DNA of 64,000 nt from Amoebidium appalachense (taxonomy: Eukaryota; Ichthyosporea): the NCBI GenBank assembly GCA_963693365.1, contig CAVNZM010000014.1, forward strand, positions 2,976,001 to 3,040,000, in the 5' to 3' direction. The stretch's first letter is position 1. Each line of letters opens with the position of its first letter. A program made the translations under genes and the position numbers. Of the stretch, positions 12,366 to 26,159 are shown in pieces. The notes below the pieces were generated by a model that was not told the origin of the DNA, made no database searches, and worked only from the letters and a program-made list of their open reading frames with translations.

Positions 12366-13482
12366 GTCAGGGAAGTTGATGTGGACTTTATGAAACGATT
12401 TGTGTTGTTCCATTACAAGAAGGCAAACCATGAGGCTGTGGTTCTGTGCAGTTTTGTCGACGGCACCCGCGAATACACGTTTACATTCACAGACACGGTC
12501 ATTCTCAGTTTTATGGTTGCGATGGAAACACTTTTGATCATCCTGTGTGAGGTTGAAAACGGAGGGGCTGCTTTGGAAGCAAGGAGCATTTACACAGGTG
12601 AAGTATTGTGGCGTAGGGAGTTCTTGGCGACAGACGACCCCCCGACATCGCTGCCTTGGCGTCACAGCAATGAAGCGTTTGTTGGGGCCGATGACTATAA
12701 TAGGCTTGTGGTGCTCGACATGGAGTCTGGTAACACTTTGTACAAGACAAAAGCTCGTGCACTAGTAGTGCAGTTCCAGGCTACATGTTATTTAATCACT
12801 GGCAAGCGGTTCACCCATGTGTTTTTGCGCAAAGCAGATGAAGATTCGGACGACTTGGAAATGGCGTACCAGTCGTGCGATGAAACGGGCGCAGTGGGGC
12901 CGCTAACAACCACTGATTTTGCAACCGAGGGCATGCACGGAGACAGTTGGGCTTTTGAGCCCCTTTCTTCCAATTCGACGATCTGCACTACAAACGGAGT
13001 AGAGGTGACCTTTTATCCCTTTGAATATACGGGCAATTCTGTGCAGGCCAATCAGTGCATGTCATGGAGCCCATCGGTGGGAGACGATGTGTCCGTGCTT
13101 CAGGTCGACATTTGTGGGAGTTCGTGCGCTTTGCTTGGTTCAGATGGAAAGATTAGAGTTTGGAATCGGGGTGGTTTAGCGGAAGAAAGCGGCTTTTGGG
13201 TTGGAGCATAGCGTGTTATACACGTAGTTGCCCTCTGACCTTTTTTTTGGCGTAGTGATTGTTTTGCCGTGCTCCTTGGTTCTATAGGCTTTTTTTTTTT
13301 TTTTTTTTTTTTTCTTTCTTTCTTTCCCCTTCCCCAATCAGCATTGTTTCTTCTCTGGCCTGTCTCATCGCCCCCATCCATCGCTTCCAACCTTCCCGTC
13401 TATAACTTCCTCCCTCTTACACGCACACACACGCCTACCCGCACACACAACACACACACACACACGCACACACACACACACG

Positions 13483-13547
<65 letters not shown>

Positions 13548-15244
13548 GCACACGCTTACTGATCTCCCTCTCTCCCTTCTCCCTCCTCCTCACACTCTCT
13601 CTTGTCGAGCCCAGCCTTTCCCTCTCCATTTCTCCCCTTTCCTCCCTCATAATTACACACTCTGGTTCTCTCTGTCTTGCCCTAGCCCTTTTGCTTTAAT
13701 GTTTTATTTTCTTGCTCTTGTTTACCTGTCCCCACTCATTTCAAAAGGTTTTTTACTTTCCGTCTTGTTCACTTCTTAGGTCGATGTGACTGTGTACGTA
13801 CGATATCAAGTAGACTGTAAATGAATTGAATGAATTGAACGATATCAAGTAGACTGTAAATGAATTGAAAACCGAAAAGCTCACGAAGTACTTTTAAAGG
13901 CATGGGTGAGATGTGTACACATGCTCTGAGTCAAATAACAATAAATTTTACAAAAAGTTTACACAGATATGAAACTCGGTTGATGCACAGAGAACAAAAT
14001 GGCAAGCACCAAACCGCAGATATATTATATGCTGCGTAACCCCTCCTCCCCCCCCCCCCCCCCCCCCCCCTCCCACACACACACCACCACCCCTCCCCCC
14101 CCCTCTCCCCCCCCCCCCCCAAAAAAAAAAGGCGTCTCGGCCATGGTACATACCGCCACCACCACACACATGCACACCATACCTAGCAAAGCTGCAGACA
14201 CCAAAATTTAAAAATAAAAATAAAAAATAGGGATCATATAGCTGCGGACCTCAAATGTCACAGTGCGGCGGATTTTTTTATCTTTTCAACGGTTCGTCTG
14301 GGTACAGTATATATATTTCCTAAATTTTTTGATTTGCAGATAAATAATGAGGTCTGGCCACTTTTATCCCTGTGAATAAACTAGTAGATGTTAACTTGCA
14401 GCATCCTATTGATGTACGTTTACGTTCTCTTAGTTGCTCCCTATATGGGTCTTTTGGCCCGCTGGCGCCAGCATATGCATTCCTTTCCATATTAGGGAAG
14501 CTACGTCTCAGTACGATTATTGTATCTCCTTAACTCAAGTGAGATAATGCATGGGCCGCCTTACAATTGTGTATTTTATGCACTGGCGTTGCTGTAAGGT
14601 TAAACTTCTGTGTCACGAGGTTCGACAGAACACACCTACACGAGTACCGATGTGGTATGTTAGTCCACATTGTTTCAGTTTCTAGCTGTAAGGCGGCTCT
14701 GGCATTTACATACACGCCATCCCGATACTACTGCTTTAGACTATTTGCGAAATATCAAAACACGTGACTTTTTTATACACTAAACTCTTACTTGGCTAGA
14801 AAATTTAAAGATTATTGATCCCCGTATACCGTAGTTTATCTTGTCAATAAAGTATTTGGAAATCATACAGCTGAATATTCCTACTCAAAGTTTTTATTGC
14901 TTTCGTTTTTGGTATATCTCGAGCTTGTTGGATATCCGGTGAAGCTTATCAAGCCACTATATTATGATATTATATATATATATATATATATCCGTTCTTA
15001 GCCCATGTCTGATGCCCGGTTAAAATAGATTTCATGGTCCCCCCCCCCCCCCCCCCCCCCCTCTTCCCCCCCACCCCCTCATTCCTTCCGGCCCCCGGCG
15101 GGCCTGGCTAGCAAATTTTATTCGCGCTGTGGGGTGGAAAGGCAGGGATGTAAGAAAAAATGCTTGGAGGAAAGAAAGATAGATTCTGGGAGGGGAGAGG
15201 AGCGATCGGGATTTCATTCCGGTCGACTCCGTCGGCAAATAGGT

Positions 15245-15275
<31 letters not shown>

Positions 15276-15454
15276 GGGGGGGGGGAGGGGGAGACATATC
15301 ACGTCCTCTGTTCTTTGAAAGGGGAGAGGAGCCCGGGAAGGAAGAGGCCTGAGGAAGGGGGGGGGGGGGGGGGGGTAGAATTCGAATGCTTGATGATAGA
15401 AACACCGGCCTACATAACAGCCGGTATCACCGGCACCCAGTGCTTTCTAATTGT

Positions 15455-15500
15455 GCCAACCTGTATTCCCAACTGTTACATGCACCTGCATCCTCCCCCC

Positions 15501-15532
<32 letters not shown>

Positions 15533-15625
15533 AAAAAAAGCCAACCTGTATTCCCAACTGTTACATGCACCTGCATCCCCCCCCCCCCCCCCCCAAAAAA
15601 AAAAAAAAAAAAAAAAAAAAACCAA
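15455..15625. repeat. Duplicated unit, each copy ending in a C run plus an A run
   Basis: GCCAACCTGTATTCCCAACT and TTACATGCACCTGCATCC occur at 15457 and 15540. Each copy is followed by a C tract and then an A tract. The unit boundary coincides with the homopolymers. Confidence 0.9.
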
Positions 15626-15815
15626 AAAAAAAAACCATCCCCTCTCCCCGGTCACCCACCCAAAGGGAAAACACACACACACTGGCACATGCCCGCACGA
15701 GCATGCTCACGCACATGCATACGCTCGCGCGCGCGCGCACACACACACACACGCACGTACACCCACACACCCACCCATCCACCCACCCCCCCCCCACACA
15801 CACACGAACACAAAC

Positions 15816-15964
<149 letters not shown>

Positions 15965-16156
15965 ATCTATGGCTAATGCGGTGATTACCCAAGTGTGGTT
16001 AGAAATACAAACACCACTCTTCTTCCATATGTACACTCCAATGTGCTATAATACATGCATATGCCATGTTATGATGCTACATTCTTTCTCGCGATAATCA
16101 TAATTACCATCTTTGATTCAAATTTGCAGGTGCTTTATGGTCGATTTTGCGGCTGC

Positions 16157-16620
16157 TTACGTAAGGAACAAGCGGTAGAGGGCTTCAGCCTCTTCATCCC
16201 CCTCAAAATCGGGCACAAAGTCAATCTTGACGATCTGCAAAGTGATTGGATGTAATGAACCAATCAGTGAACACATTACATGGAACCGAATCGTCCCGTT
16301 TGAAAACTGCAGCCAGGCGCATCATGTAACAAACTTTTAAAGGAACCAATCGTCTGTGTGATTTTATTTTTTAATTTTTCTCTGACAGCCACGGTGCCCC
16401 TTACGGATTTGCCCACCATTTCCCTGTCTCTCATTTGTCCACCACACTTTTCCCTCCTCAAAGGCTCCCCCCCCCCCCCCCCCCCACCCTTTCCAACACA
16501 CATGCCTACCTTTCCCCCCCTTCCCTCACCCCCCTCCCCACACCCACGTCACATATCTTTCACAAGCTCTGTACTCCCTACGACCGTTGTATACACAGAG
16601 CAACACCTGGACCAAAAAGA

Positions 16621-16651
<31 letters not shown>

Positions 16652-16907
16652 TCACAACAGGGAGATGAAGCAAGAGGGGACTAGAGAGGAGGGATGCGTG
16701 TGTGTGTGTGTGTGTGTGTGTGGAGGGAGGTTTCGAGGGGGGGGAGAGGGGGGGGAGGGGGGGGGGGAGGGCGAGAGAGTTACCTCAGTGATTCCTTCCT
16801 TTGTGTCTGGCTCCTCGAACTTGCTTCGAGACATGTTGAAAGCCAGCATGGGTATCTGGTCCTGGCCTGTACGCAGGTTACGGTACACGTTGTTGCTGTG
16901 TACGTGT

Positions 16908-16945
<38 letters not shown>

Positions 16946-17280
16946 CGCGCGCGCGCGTGTGCGTGTGTTGGCATGTGTGTGTGTTCCCGAATGTAAGTTG
17001 TAAGGCCAGGTGCAGGGAGAAAAAACGAATCAGTGAATGGAATTTTCATGAGAACAATCTACAACCTAGTGGTACCTACCGAAACCGCAGACCACTCCCC
17101 TGCCTCCCTCCCCCCCCCCCCCCCCCCCTTCCTCCCCCCCCCCCCCCCCCTATTGTCACGCAGAAATATACTTGGTACAATATTGTTCCCCTAGTTCCAC
17201 ACAGAACGCCTACAAGTCATTATTGATTGGATGCAAGCACATGCTCCCATGTACGTGCAGTGAAGGGGAAGGCAGGGAGG

Positions 17281-17313
<33 letters not shown>

Positions 17314-17543
17314 GGGGAAGATGCCAGTCATGTCGACATGGTGTCCTTGTGCGTTTGGTTTCCCTATACCCCCCCCCCCCCCCCCCCCTCCTCCTCCCTC
17401 CGGGCCCCCTCCGCCTCTGCCCCCTCCTAACCCCCCCTTCCCCCCTCCCATCCCCTCCTCATGCACTCAAAGTTATGTGTACATGCTATCTTTCATGTGC
17501 ATGGACACACGTGTGCAGGTTGGCGCATGTATCCTCGCGAGTA

Positions 17544-17620
<77 letters not shown>

Positions 17621-17792
17621 ACACTTACTGTCTGCAATGTTCAAAGGATGCGGTGTGTCTGAAACACCTCACAGGCACCCCTTTCTTCCTGGCCACTTCG
17701 ATGTATCGAGCTCTTGATCCACTGTCCGGGTTGGTGTTGTCTGTGCACACACAGAGTAAACAACGGTTAGTATCTTGTTTAGTAAATATTCG

Positions 17793-17825
<33 letters not shown>

Positions 17826-17854
17826 GGCCCAGCCCCTCCCTCACTCCCCTTAGG

Positions 17855-17885
<31 letters not shown>

Positions 17886-18965
17886 TGAGCCCAAGCCGAA
17901 CCCTCCCTCAAATTTCCATGGAGTTTTTTTTAGTTTTTTTGAGTTGTAAATGTGTGTGCGTGTTGTTTCACGTGTGGTGTGTGTGTGTATGCCCCGGTAC
18001 GGGTCCCGTGTTGTGTAAAAGGGTGGGCTGGGGTTAGGATGGGCAGACGGGGTAGGCAGGGGTGCGGGGACGCGGGGGGGGAGGGAGTGCGGAGGGGGGG
18101 ACGAGAAAACGAGGGAGACAGAGAGCGAGAAAGATCACTGAGGGGGGGGGGGGGGGGGGGGGGAGGGAGAGAAAGGGGGGGGGAGGGGGGAGAGAGGGAG
18201 AGAGAGGGAGGAGAGGAGAGAGAGGCCCCGGGGGGGGGGGGGGGGGGGGGGGGGGTGAGCTTGGAGGGGGGGGGGGGGGGGGGGGGGGAGGCAGGATGGT
18301 TAGAGTGCAAGAGTACGAATGGGAGGGGGAGGTGATGGGGAGAGTGGGGGGAGGGGGGGAAGGGGAGGGGGAGGGGAGGCGAAAGGGTAAACACACCGAT
18401 GACAACACTCTTCCCCTTTGCCAGTGCAGCTTCACATGCGGCTACACACTTCTGCCAAGTCTTGAGTGTATCCTGCAAGGCAAAACGTGAGCTCGGGGTA
18501 TGGCACAGGAGAAAACATGGGGAGATTTTTTCTTTTTCCTGGGGGGGGGGGGGGGGGGGGGGGGAAGGGGGGGGTGAATGCGCCATAGAGTAAGAAGTAC
18601 ATAATCATAACGGATAACACAATGCAGAATGCAAACCATACACGAAGAGTATGCATAATAAGCAGAGCCCATCCTCCGGTTGGGGGGGGGGGGGGGGGGG
18701 GGGGAGGGGGGAGGAGGGAAGAAGAGAGAGGAAGAAGGGGAAAAGGTAAAAAAGGGTCCTAAATCCGGTTGTGTGCACGTCACTTCAAGTGTAATGAGAT
18801 GGGGAGTGACACAAGTAGGTGGGTAAAAACGTAAGGCCAAGTAGACTAACGCTGTGTATCGGCTTGGATTTTGCACTTTCCCTATGATCACAACATTCAT
18901 TTCGTGCTCTGTGAATGTGTCACACAAACATAAACCCTGACAACCCTTCAATCCCCCCCCCTCCC

Positions 18966-18996
<31 letters not shown>

Positions 18997-19982
18997 CACT
19001 TGTCCCACCCCCACAGGGACAAACGAAAAAGAACTATAAAGAAAGTGAGAAAAGTATCCAAATAAACACACCCACCCACCCACACACACACACACAGACA
19101 CAGAGAGTAAGAAAACGGAGGGGGAAGGGGGGGGGGGGAGGGGGGGGGGGAGAGGGCTCACCCACCTGATTGATGTGCTCGTATCCAGCGGGAATAAGGT
19201 ATCTCTTACTGAACGTGGTCTTACCACTCGCCTGCGTGGAATAGCCATAACGGTAAACGAATGACATTTCGGGGTTTTTGCCAGGTGAAATCCCACCCAT
19301 CCACACAGCCACCCACCCACCCACCCACCCACCCACACCCTCACAAGAAAGAAAGAAAGAAAGAAAAAGGAAGAAAGGAAGGGGCAAAAAAAGGAAAATG
19401 AAATGAAAACCGCTCGACACAAGAGGAAAAAAAAGGACAAAAAAAAAAAAAAAAAAAAAGAAAAAAAAACCCCGGCTGGCTCAGATTACAAGTACCTCCT
19501 CTAAGGAGTGGAGTAAAGAGAAAAAAACGACAAAGGAAAGAGGGTGGATGCAGTGAAAGCTTTGTCGTCCCCTTGACGGGGGCGCTTCAGGGGGGAGGGG
19601 GGGAGACGGGGTTTAGAGTGTGTTAGAGAGTATGAAGCACATGTTCATAACGGTCAACATCATGCAGAGTCCAAATCACACATAAAGAGTATGCGTCATA
19701 TGATAATAAGCAGAGCCACTCTTAAGGGTGAGCCCCACGTCATCCACAGTACCCGAGTTTCGACCCATTCACCTCGTCAACGAAACCCAACTCAGGTTAT
19801 GTTCTACTTGAACATGGGTGGGACACTCGTCTTGGGCAGAGAGACGGGGAGGGAGGGGGAGGGAGGATTGGGGAAGGGGTGGGGGGAGGGGGGAAGGGGG
19901 GAGATTTCAAGATCAACTTACCGGAAAGCCGACATTGAGTATGACCTCCTGTTTCTTAGACACCAAGTTGCTGTAGTCAGGC

Positions 19983-20024
<42 letters not shown>

Positions 20025-20447
20025 TGTGTATGTGTGTGGGTGCGTACGCGCACGTGTGTGTGTGTGTGTATGTGTGTGTGTATGTGTGTGGGTGTGTGTG
20101 TTTTTGTGAGGGTGAGTGTGTGTGTGATCGTGTGTGTGCAGGCATGTATGTGCGGAAGTATGCATGTGCATGTGTGTTGGTGCACGTACGTGTTTCATAG
20201 CCAACAACACCAGTTTATAGTCAGTAAATACGCACGGCACACCTGATTCTGTCAAAGCTGCATATGTGAGAGAGGAAAGAAAAGACACAGGGGGGGAGAA
20301 GAGGGGGGGGGGGGGGGTGGGGGGGCGGGTTGGGGGGAGAGGGGAGGGGGGTTAGAATGCCGTACACATTTATTAGATTTAACAAAAATAATAAATAAAC
20401 ACACTAAGCGTTCAACATATATTAGAGCCCAGCCTCGTGTGCAGGGG

Positions 20448-20479
<32 letters not shown>

Positions 20480-20536
20480 GTTAAATGCGCAATAGAGTAT
20501 GAAGTACACATTCACAGCGGACAACAAGGGGGAGAG

Positions 20537-20567
<31 letters not shown>

Positions 20568-20840
20568 AAGTGATCCACAGTTCCTAAAAAAAGGCGTGTT
20601 TTCGACCCATTTACATCGCAATGGGCAGGGTTTGAGAGAGAGGAAATGAGGGGATGGGGGGGAGATTGAGGAGGGAGGGGGGGGGGGGAGGGGGAGAGGG
20701 GACGGGGGGGGGGGGGGGGGGGGGGGGTTTACCTTTCGTGCCAGCTGCAAGGGTTGACGGGTCAAAGCCCTGGGAGGTGAAGGGAGCTGGTCTTTCCTTC
20801 AGAAAGTATTCTTCAGGGGTGTGGAACTTTTTTTTTTTTT

Positions 20841-20897
<57 letters not shown>

Positions 20898-21003
20898 CAG
20901 TCATGCTTGGTTCGTCAATTTTGATCGATAGATCACAGGCGGGCGTTTGGGATGAGGGGTGGGTTTGATGGTGGGGGGGTGGGTGGGTGGGTGGGTGGTG
21001 TGT

Positions 21004-21034
<31 letters not shown>

Positions 21035-22262
21035 GGGGGGGGGAGGGATTGGGGGAGAGGGGGAGGGGAGGGGGATGGGTGGGTGGGGTTGGGGGGGGGG
21101 GGGGTTGGTTTTTTTTTTTTTTTTTTTTTTTTTCCCCGGGGCGGGCCGGGGGGGGGGGGGGGGGGGGGGGGTTATGACAGGTGGAGAAAGGGAAAGGAGG
21201 GGGAAGGTGTGAGGGTTTTGTGGAAAAGAAGAAAAGGGGGTATAAGCTTTGGGGTTGAGGGAGTGGAGGGCTCACTGTCTGTTAAAAATGTGTGTGTGTG
21301 TGTGTGTGTGTGTGTGATGTGTATGTTCGTACGTGCAAGTGTGTGTGTGTGCATGCACGCACGCAGGTGTGTATAATTGGGAGGGGGGGTGCGGGGGAGG
21401 GGGCGAGGGGGGAGGGGCAGGGAGGGGGGGAGGGATGAGTTAGGATAATAAACGGAAGCAAGTCGGAACTCTATATATCGTTTGTGGTGTGTGTGCAGGC
21501 ATGTACATGTGCACATGTGTGTGTGTGTGCGCCCACACACACACACTCGCAGAAGCCTGCTTGTTTTCACAGAAAAGTAAACAAAACACAACATGCAACC
21601 CTGTGGACACAATAAAGTTTACTTTGGAGGGGTGGGGTGGGGGTGGGGTGGGGGGGGGGGGGGGGGGAGGGGGGGGGGGGGGAAGATATGAAAACACCCA
21701 ACAACCATAACTGCTACACAGTTATACCGCACGGAAAACATAGTGTTCTTACCTTAATGCCGATATTTCGGGCAAATTGCCTGTGGAATATCCCAGATAT
21801 ACCCTGTTAGTTTCTGTTCTTTATTAACCCTGTACACGCCAAATCTGCATGCTATTACTACCTCTCCTATCGGCACACATAGTTTGAGGTTCAATTAAAC
21901 ATATTGTTACATGCATGTGCACACGGACACAAACACGTACGTGCTCACACCCACATCTGCACCCACATACAGACACACAAACACATATACACAGACATAC
22001 GGGCATAATTGCACACAGGCACACAGACACACACACACATGCAATCATGTAATGAAAAGCACTCATGCACAAGCCACAGGCAGACAGACCTATGCCCCTC
22101 CCCCCTCCCCTGCCCTCACCCCTCCCCCCCCCCCCCCTCCCCAAATTATCCCTCTGCTCACCCTACCTTGATTCACACACACACACCACCGTGCCCACTC
22201 TACCCCCCCCCCCCCCCCCCCCCCCCAAACACACACACCGAAAGCACGCACGCACGCACACA

Positions 22263-22294
<32 letters not shown>

Positions 22295-22335
22295 CACACA
22301 CACGCACACAGACACGCACGCACGCACACGCACGA

Positions 22336-22414
<79 letters not shown>

Positions 22415-23267
22415 GCCAGCACTCATGCCCAAGCCACAGACAGGCAGACAGACATATGCCCCCCCCCCCCCCCCTCCCCCCCCCCCTCCACCCCCACCAC
22501 CACACAACACACACACACACACACACACCACCACCACATTCCCAACATTAACCCTTCCACTATCCTACCTGTCTGTATCTGAGAAATCCTTTTTCGCTTT
22601 TGGTTTCCATTTTTCCGGTCTCCCCGCTGCGTCGCCGACGAAAAACGACTCCGAGAGATTGATTTCTGTGTCCTTGTTCTCCCTCTCTGCCAGAATTTTC
22701 CAAAGGCCGGTAACTGGTTTTCTGCACATGATATAAGTCAGACTTAAGCTTTCTTTACTCTTTAGTTTATGTTATATTTTGTATCATCAGAATGTTTATT
22801 TTTCGTAATCGCTTTACTTCATTGAGCAAATCTCGTCACAAGATTCCATTGTTGATTATTACTTTTTGTACCACAAACACACACACACACATCACCGTCG
22901 GTTTCCAAACAGGTGTAAAACATAACACAACTCACAAACCAACAACAGTAAAAACAACAAAAAACAAATAACAGAAAAGAAGCACACGGCTAGATGTGAT
23001 AAAAAAAGCAGACAGAATCGATGCGGAGCCAAAGAAATGAAGACAAAAAGAAAGGGGAACGTCTGGGAAAGAAAGAAACGCGAGAACGGAAGCAGAGAGA
23101 GGAAGATAACCATGGGAGGGAGCCAATTACCCCCCCCCCCCCCCCCCCCCCCACACACACACACCCCTCCCCCCTCCCCCCCCCCCCCCCCTTTCCCCTG
23201 CGGCTGCTGCATGTCAACCCTGTGAGAGAAAATGCAATGGGGCAGGGTGGAGGGATAATAGTTAAAT

Positions 23268-23310
<43 letters not shown>

Positions 23311-23421
23311 TGTGCGCGCGCGCATGTGTGTGCATGTGCATGTGCATGTGCGTGTGCGTGCGTGTACGTGCAAGTGTGTGTGTCTCTCTCTCTGTGTGTG
23401 TGTGTGCGTGTGCGTGTGCGT

Positions 23422-23503
<82 letters not shown>

Positions 23504-24707
23504 GTATGCGTGCGTGCGCGCGTGAGTGCATGTGTGTGTGTGTGCTTGAGCATCAGCGTGCGTGTGCATGTGCGCTGTGTGCGTGTATATGTGTGGAAAA
23601 CAAAGAAAACAACAGAAAGCGAACAAAGAAAACAAAAGGAAACAAAGAAAGGCAAAAAGAGAACAGAATGCAAACAAACAACTACCACCCACCTGAACTT
23701 ATCCTGATCGATGGAGCCAAGAACCAGCACGGGAACTTCCGCCTATGCCCCCCAACGAATACATTGTCAGAGCAGAATACTCTTTTCTTTCCTCAAACCC
23801 CCCCCCCCCCCCCCCCCTCCCTCCCTTTCCCTTCCCACCCCTTCACCTCCCCATCTTAAAAAAAACGCAAGGACACAAACACACATAGGTCCCTCCTCTT
23901 GCCCCCCCCCCCCCCCCCCCCCCCCTCCTCCCCTCCCCAAACACCCCACCCCAGCCCAGACCGAGATTTTTCATTTTAGTAGCCAATGAAACCATGTATA
24001 TAAGAGTAAAACCAACAAGCACTCATCATAACCGTTCAACCTGTTTTTGCCCCCCGTGGGGTGTGGCCAAGGTAAGAACATAGGGAGGCGAGAGGAGGGG
24101 AATGAGTCGACATTCCGAGGTGGGCAGGGAGGGAGGGGAAGGGGGAGGGGGTGCGAGAAAGTGGGGGGGGGGGGGGAGGGGGGGGATGAGAGGGAGGGGA
24201 GGAGGGACGGACGGGGCGGAGGGGGGGAAGGGGGGGGGGGGGGAGGTGAGTGAGTGGGAGGGGGGATCCCGGACGAAGGTGGAGGGGGGAGAGAGAAAAA
24301 AGGGGAGAGGAGAGGGAGGGGGAGGGAGGTAGGAAGGGTGGTTGCCGAGGGAGGGATTACGAGAGATAGGGGAAATGGGACAGGCGAGGCCATGAGGAGT
24401 GCCCCCCCCCCCCCCCCCCCCTCCCCTTCTCCCCTCCCCCCATTCCTCCCCCCCCCCCCCCCCCCCCTCCCCCCCAACACACACACACATACATAACCAA
24501 CCAACCAACATCAACGGCCGATAAAGCACAACTAGACCTCTAGAGACGGAAAAACAGAACGGAATGAGAAAAGCAAAAAAACAACCGGAAAAATGTACAG
24601 TGATACCCACCTTTGCAACAACATTGTTCAGTTTTTTGTAGAAGTCTGTGGCCTTGACCTTACCCTTGAGAATCCCATTCTGATTGGTGAAAAACACAAG
24701 GCGGTAG

Positions 24708-24757
<50 letters not shown>

Positions 24758-24802
24758 GTGTGTGTGTTTGAGTGTGAGTGAGTGAGTGTGAGTGTGAGTG
24801 TG

Positions 24803-24875
<73 letters not shown>

Positions 24876-25670
24876 ACCCACATACGCGGTGGCACCCACG
24901 GCAAGTATGTGTGCGTAATGGTGGTGTGGTGCGGGAAGGGGGCCAGTGGGGAGTGGGTGGCGGCAGGGGGGGGGTGGGGGTGGGGGGGGGGGGGGGGGAG
25001 AGGAAGAGGGGGTCAAAGGCGGTACACAATACGACTTTAAAAGATATGGAGCCCAAGCATTAAACTTTATGTATTATCACACGAAAAGCTTCATGTCCAG
25101 GGGGAGGGGGGGGGGGGGAGGGGGGGAGGTGAGCGTGAGCGGGAAAAGGGGGGGGGGGGGGGGGGGGGGGGGGGGGAGGGGGGAGTACCCGTTCTTGTGG
25201 AGATCCTGCAGCTTGGCTGGAATGCAATCGAACAGAAACTTCCAATCATGCGTGTCGACCGGAAACTTCTTTCCCGATTTGGTAGTGATAATGGTGTCGT
25301 CCTTAAGAAAAGAGAGAATTGATGAGTTTTTAGCGTTTCAATGATTTAGAGCTCCTTTTTAATTTCTCCCCTCAATTTCTTTCATGGCACTTACTCAGCT
25401 TCCTTACCATGTCTCGCATCCCCCCCCCCCCCCCCCCCCCCATCCCCCCCTCCCCTCGGCCACAAACACCCACCCACCCAACACACACACACACACCACA
25501 CATCCAGCCTCAAACCCCTCCCCCCCCCCCCTCCCCCCCCCAAAAAACCTGAAAATATATAATAAAAAAGCCACACACCCCACCCCACCTAAACCCCGTT
25601 TGCCCCACTTGTCCACACTCCCCCCCCCCCCCCCCCCCCCTCCCTTACTCACTCCCCCCCCCCCCCAAAA

Positions 25671-25701
<31 letters not shown>

Positions 25702-26046
25702 GAAAACAGACATTCATCCCCAGAGCGAAAAAAAAATGGATAAAGCACTAATCATCAAATAAGCACATATATAACTACAATGATAATGCAGGATAAAAAA
25801 AGGAAATTCCACTTGCACACCCACCACGTCAAATGCAGCTATCTTGCTCCTAGTCTCCTGTCTGCCCACCCGTCCAATAAATGCCGTTTTTTGGTACTCC
25901 GCCCACTCCGTCTTGTCCTCCCCTACAAAGCAACCATATTCATAGTCAGTGTTTGGAAGGTTATGCATCTCAACGTGTTGCAAACTCTGAAAGCCTGCAA
26001 AGCCTTTGCTCTCTCTCCACCCCATCAGCCCCCCCGTGCCCCTCCC

Positions 26047-26077
<31 letters not shown>

Positions 26078-26103
26078 AAATCCCCCCCCCCCCCCCCCCC
26101 CAC

Positions 26104-26159
<56 letters not shown>

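Larger units (their letters stand above)
10968..13211 (+). pseudogene. Broken BTB(T1)-WD40 gene, KCTD3/SHKBP1-like
   Basis: Intact relatives are adaptors: the BTB/T1 domain oligomerises and can engage cullin-3, and the WD repeats form a propeller. Exon 1 (10968..11134) encodes an Ala/Glu/Arg-rich coiled coil. Exon 2 (11752..13211) opens with more coiled coil, then a T1 domain (FVLDVGGRHFATTRQTL, later LFEYVLNFIR), then WD-like blades (AILWDTNTG, VLDMESG, GKIRVWNRGG). Four lesions break the frame: TAA at 11034-11036; TAG at 11894-11896 inside the T1 domain; loss of one base in the T run at 12182-12185; and a 41-base tandem duplication at 12284-12365. The junction is phase 2 with good GT-AG borders. 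The last 290 codons are open to a TAG at 13209-13211. Recoding of TAA/TAG as sense is unlikely, because neighbouring genes end in TAA or TAG at conserved C-termini. Confidence 0.85.

Noticed and set aside
20180-20270. Minus-strand stretch ([17 protein letters not shown]) as a PNKP exon
   Set aside because: Exons 8 and 9 join directly in phase 1 and match PNKP without it.
23743-23790. Minus-strand DNVFVGG as the PNKP FVGD motif
   Set aside because: The true FVGDAAGRP lies in exon 6 (22569-22721). This stretch is upstream of the exon 5 acceptor.
23990-24045. Another copy of the oligo-C element (CATAACCGTTCAAC)
   Set aside because: Only about 13 bases resemble copy D, and the order of flanking segments does not match.
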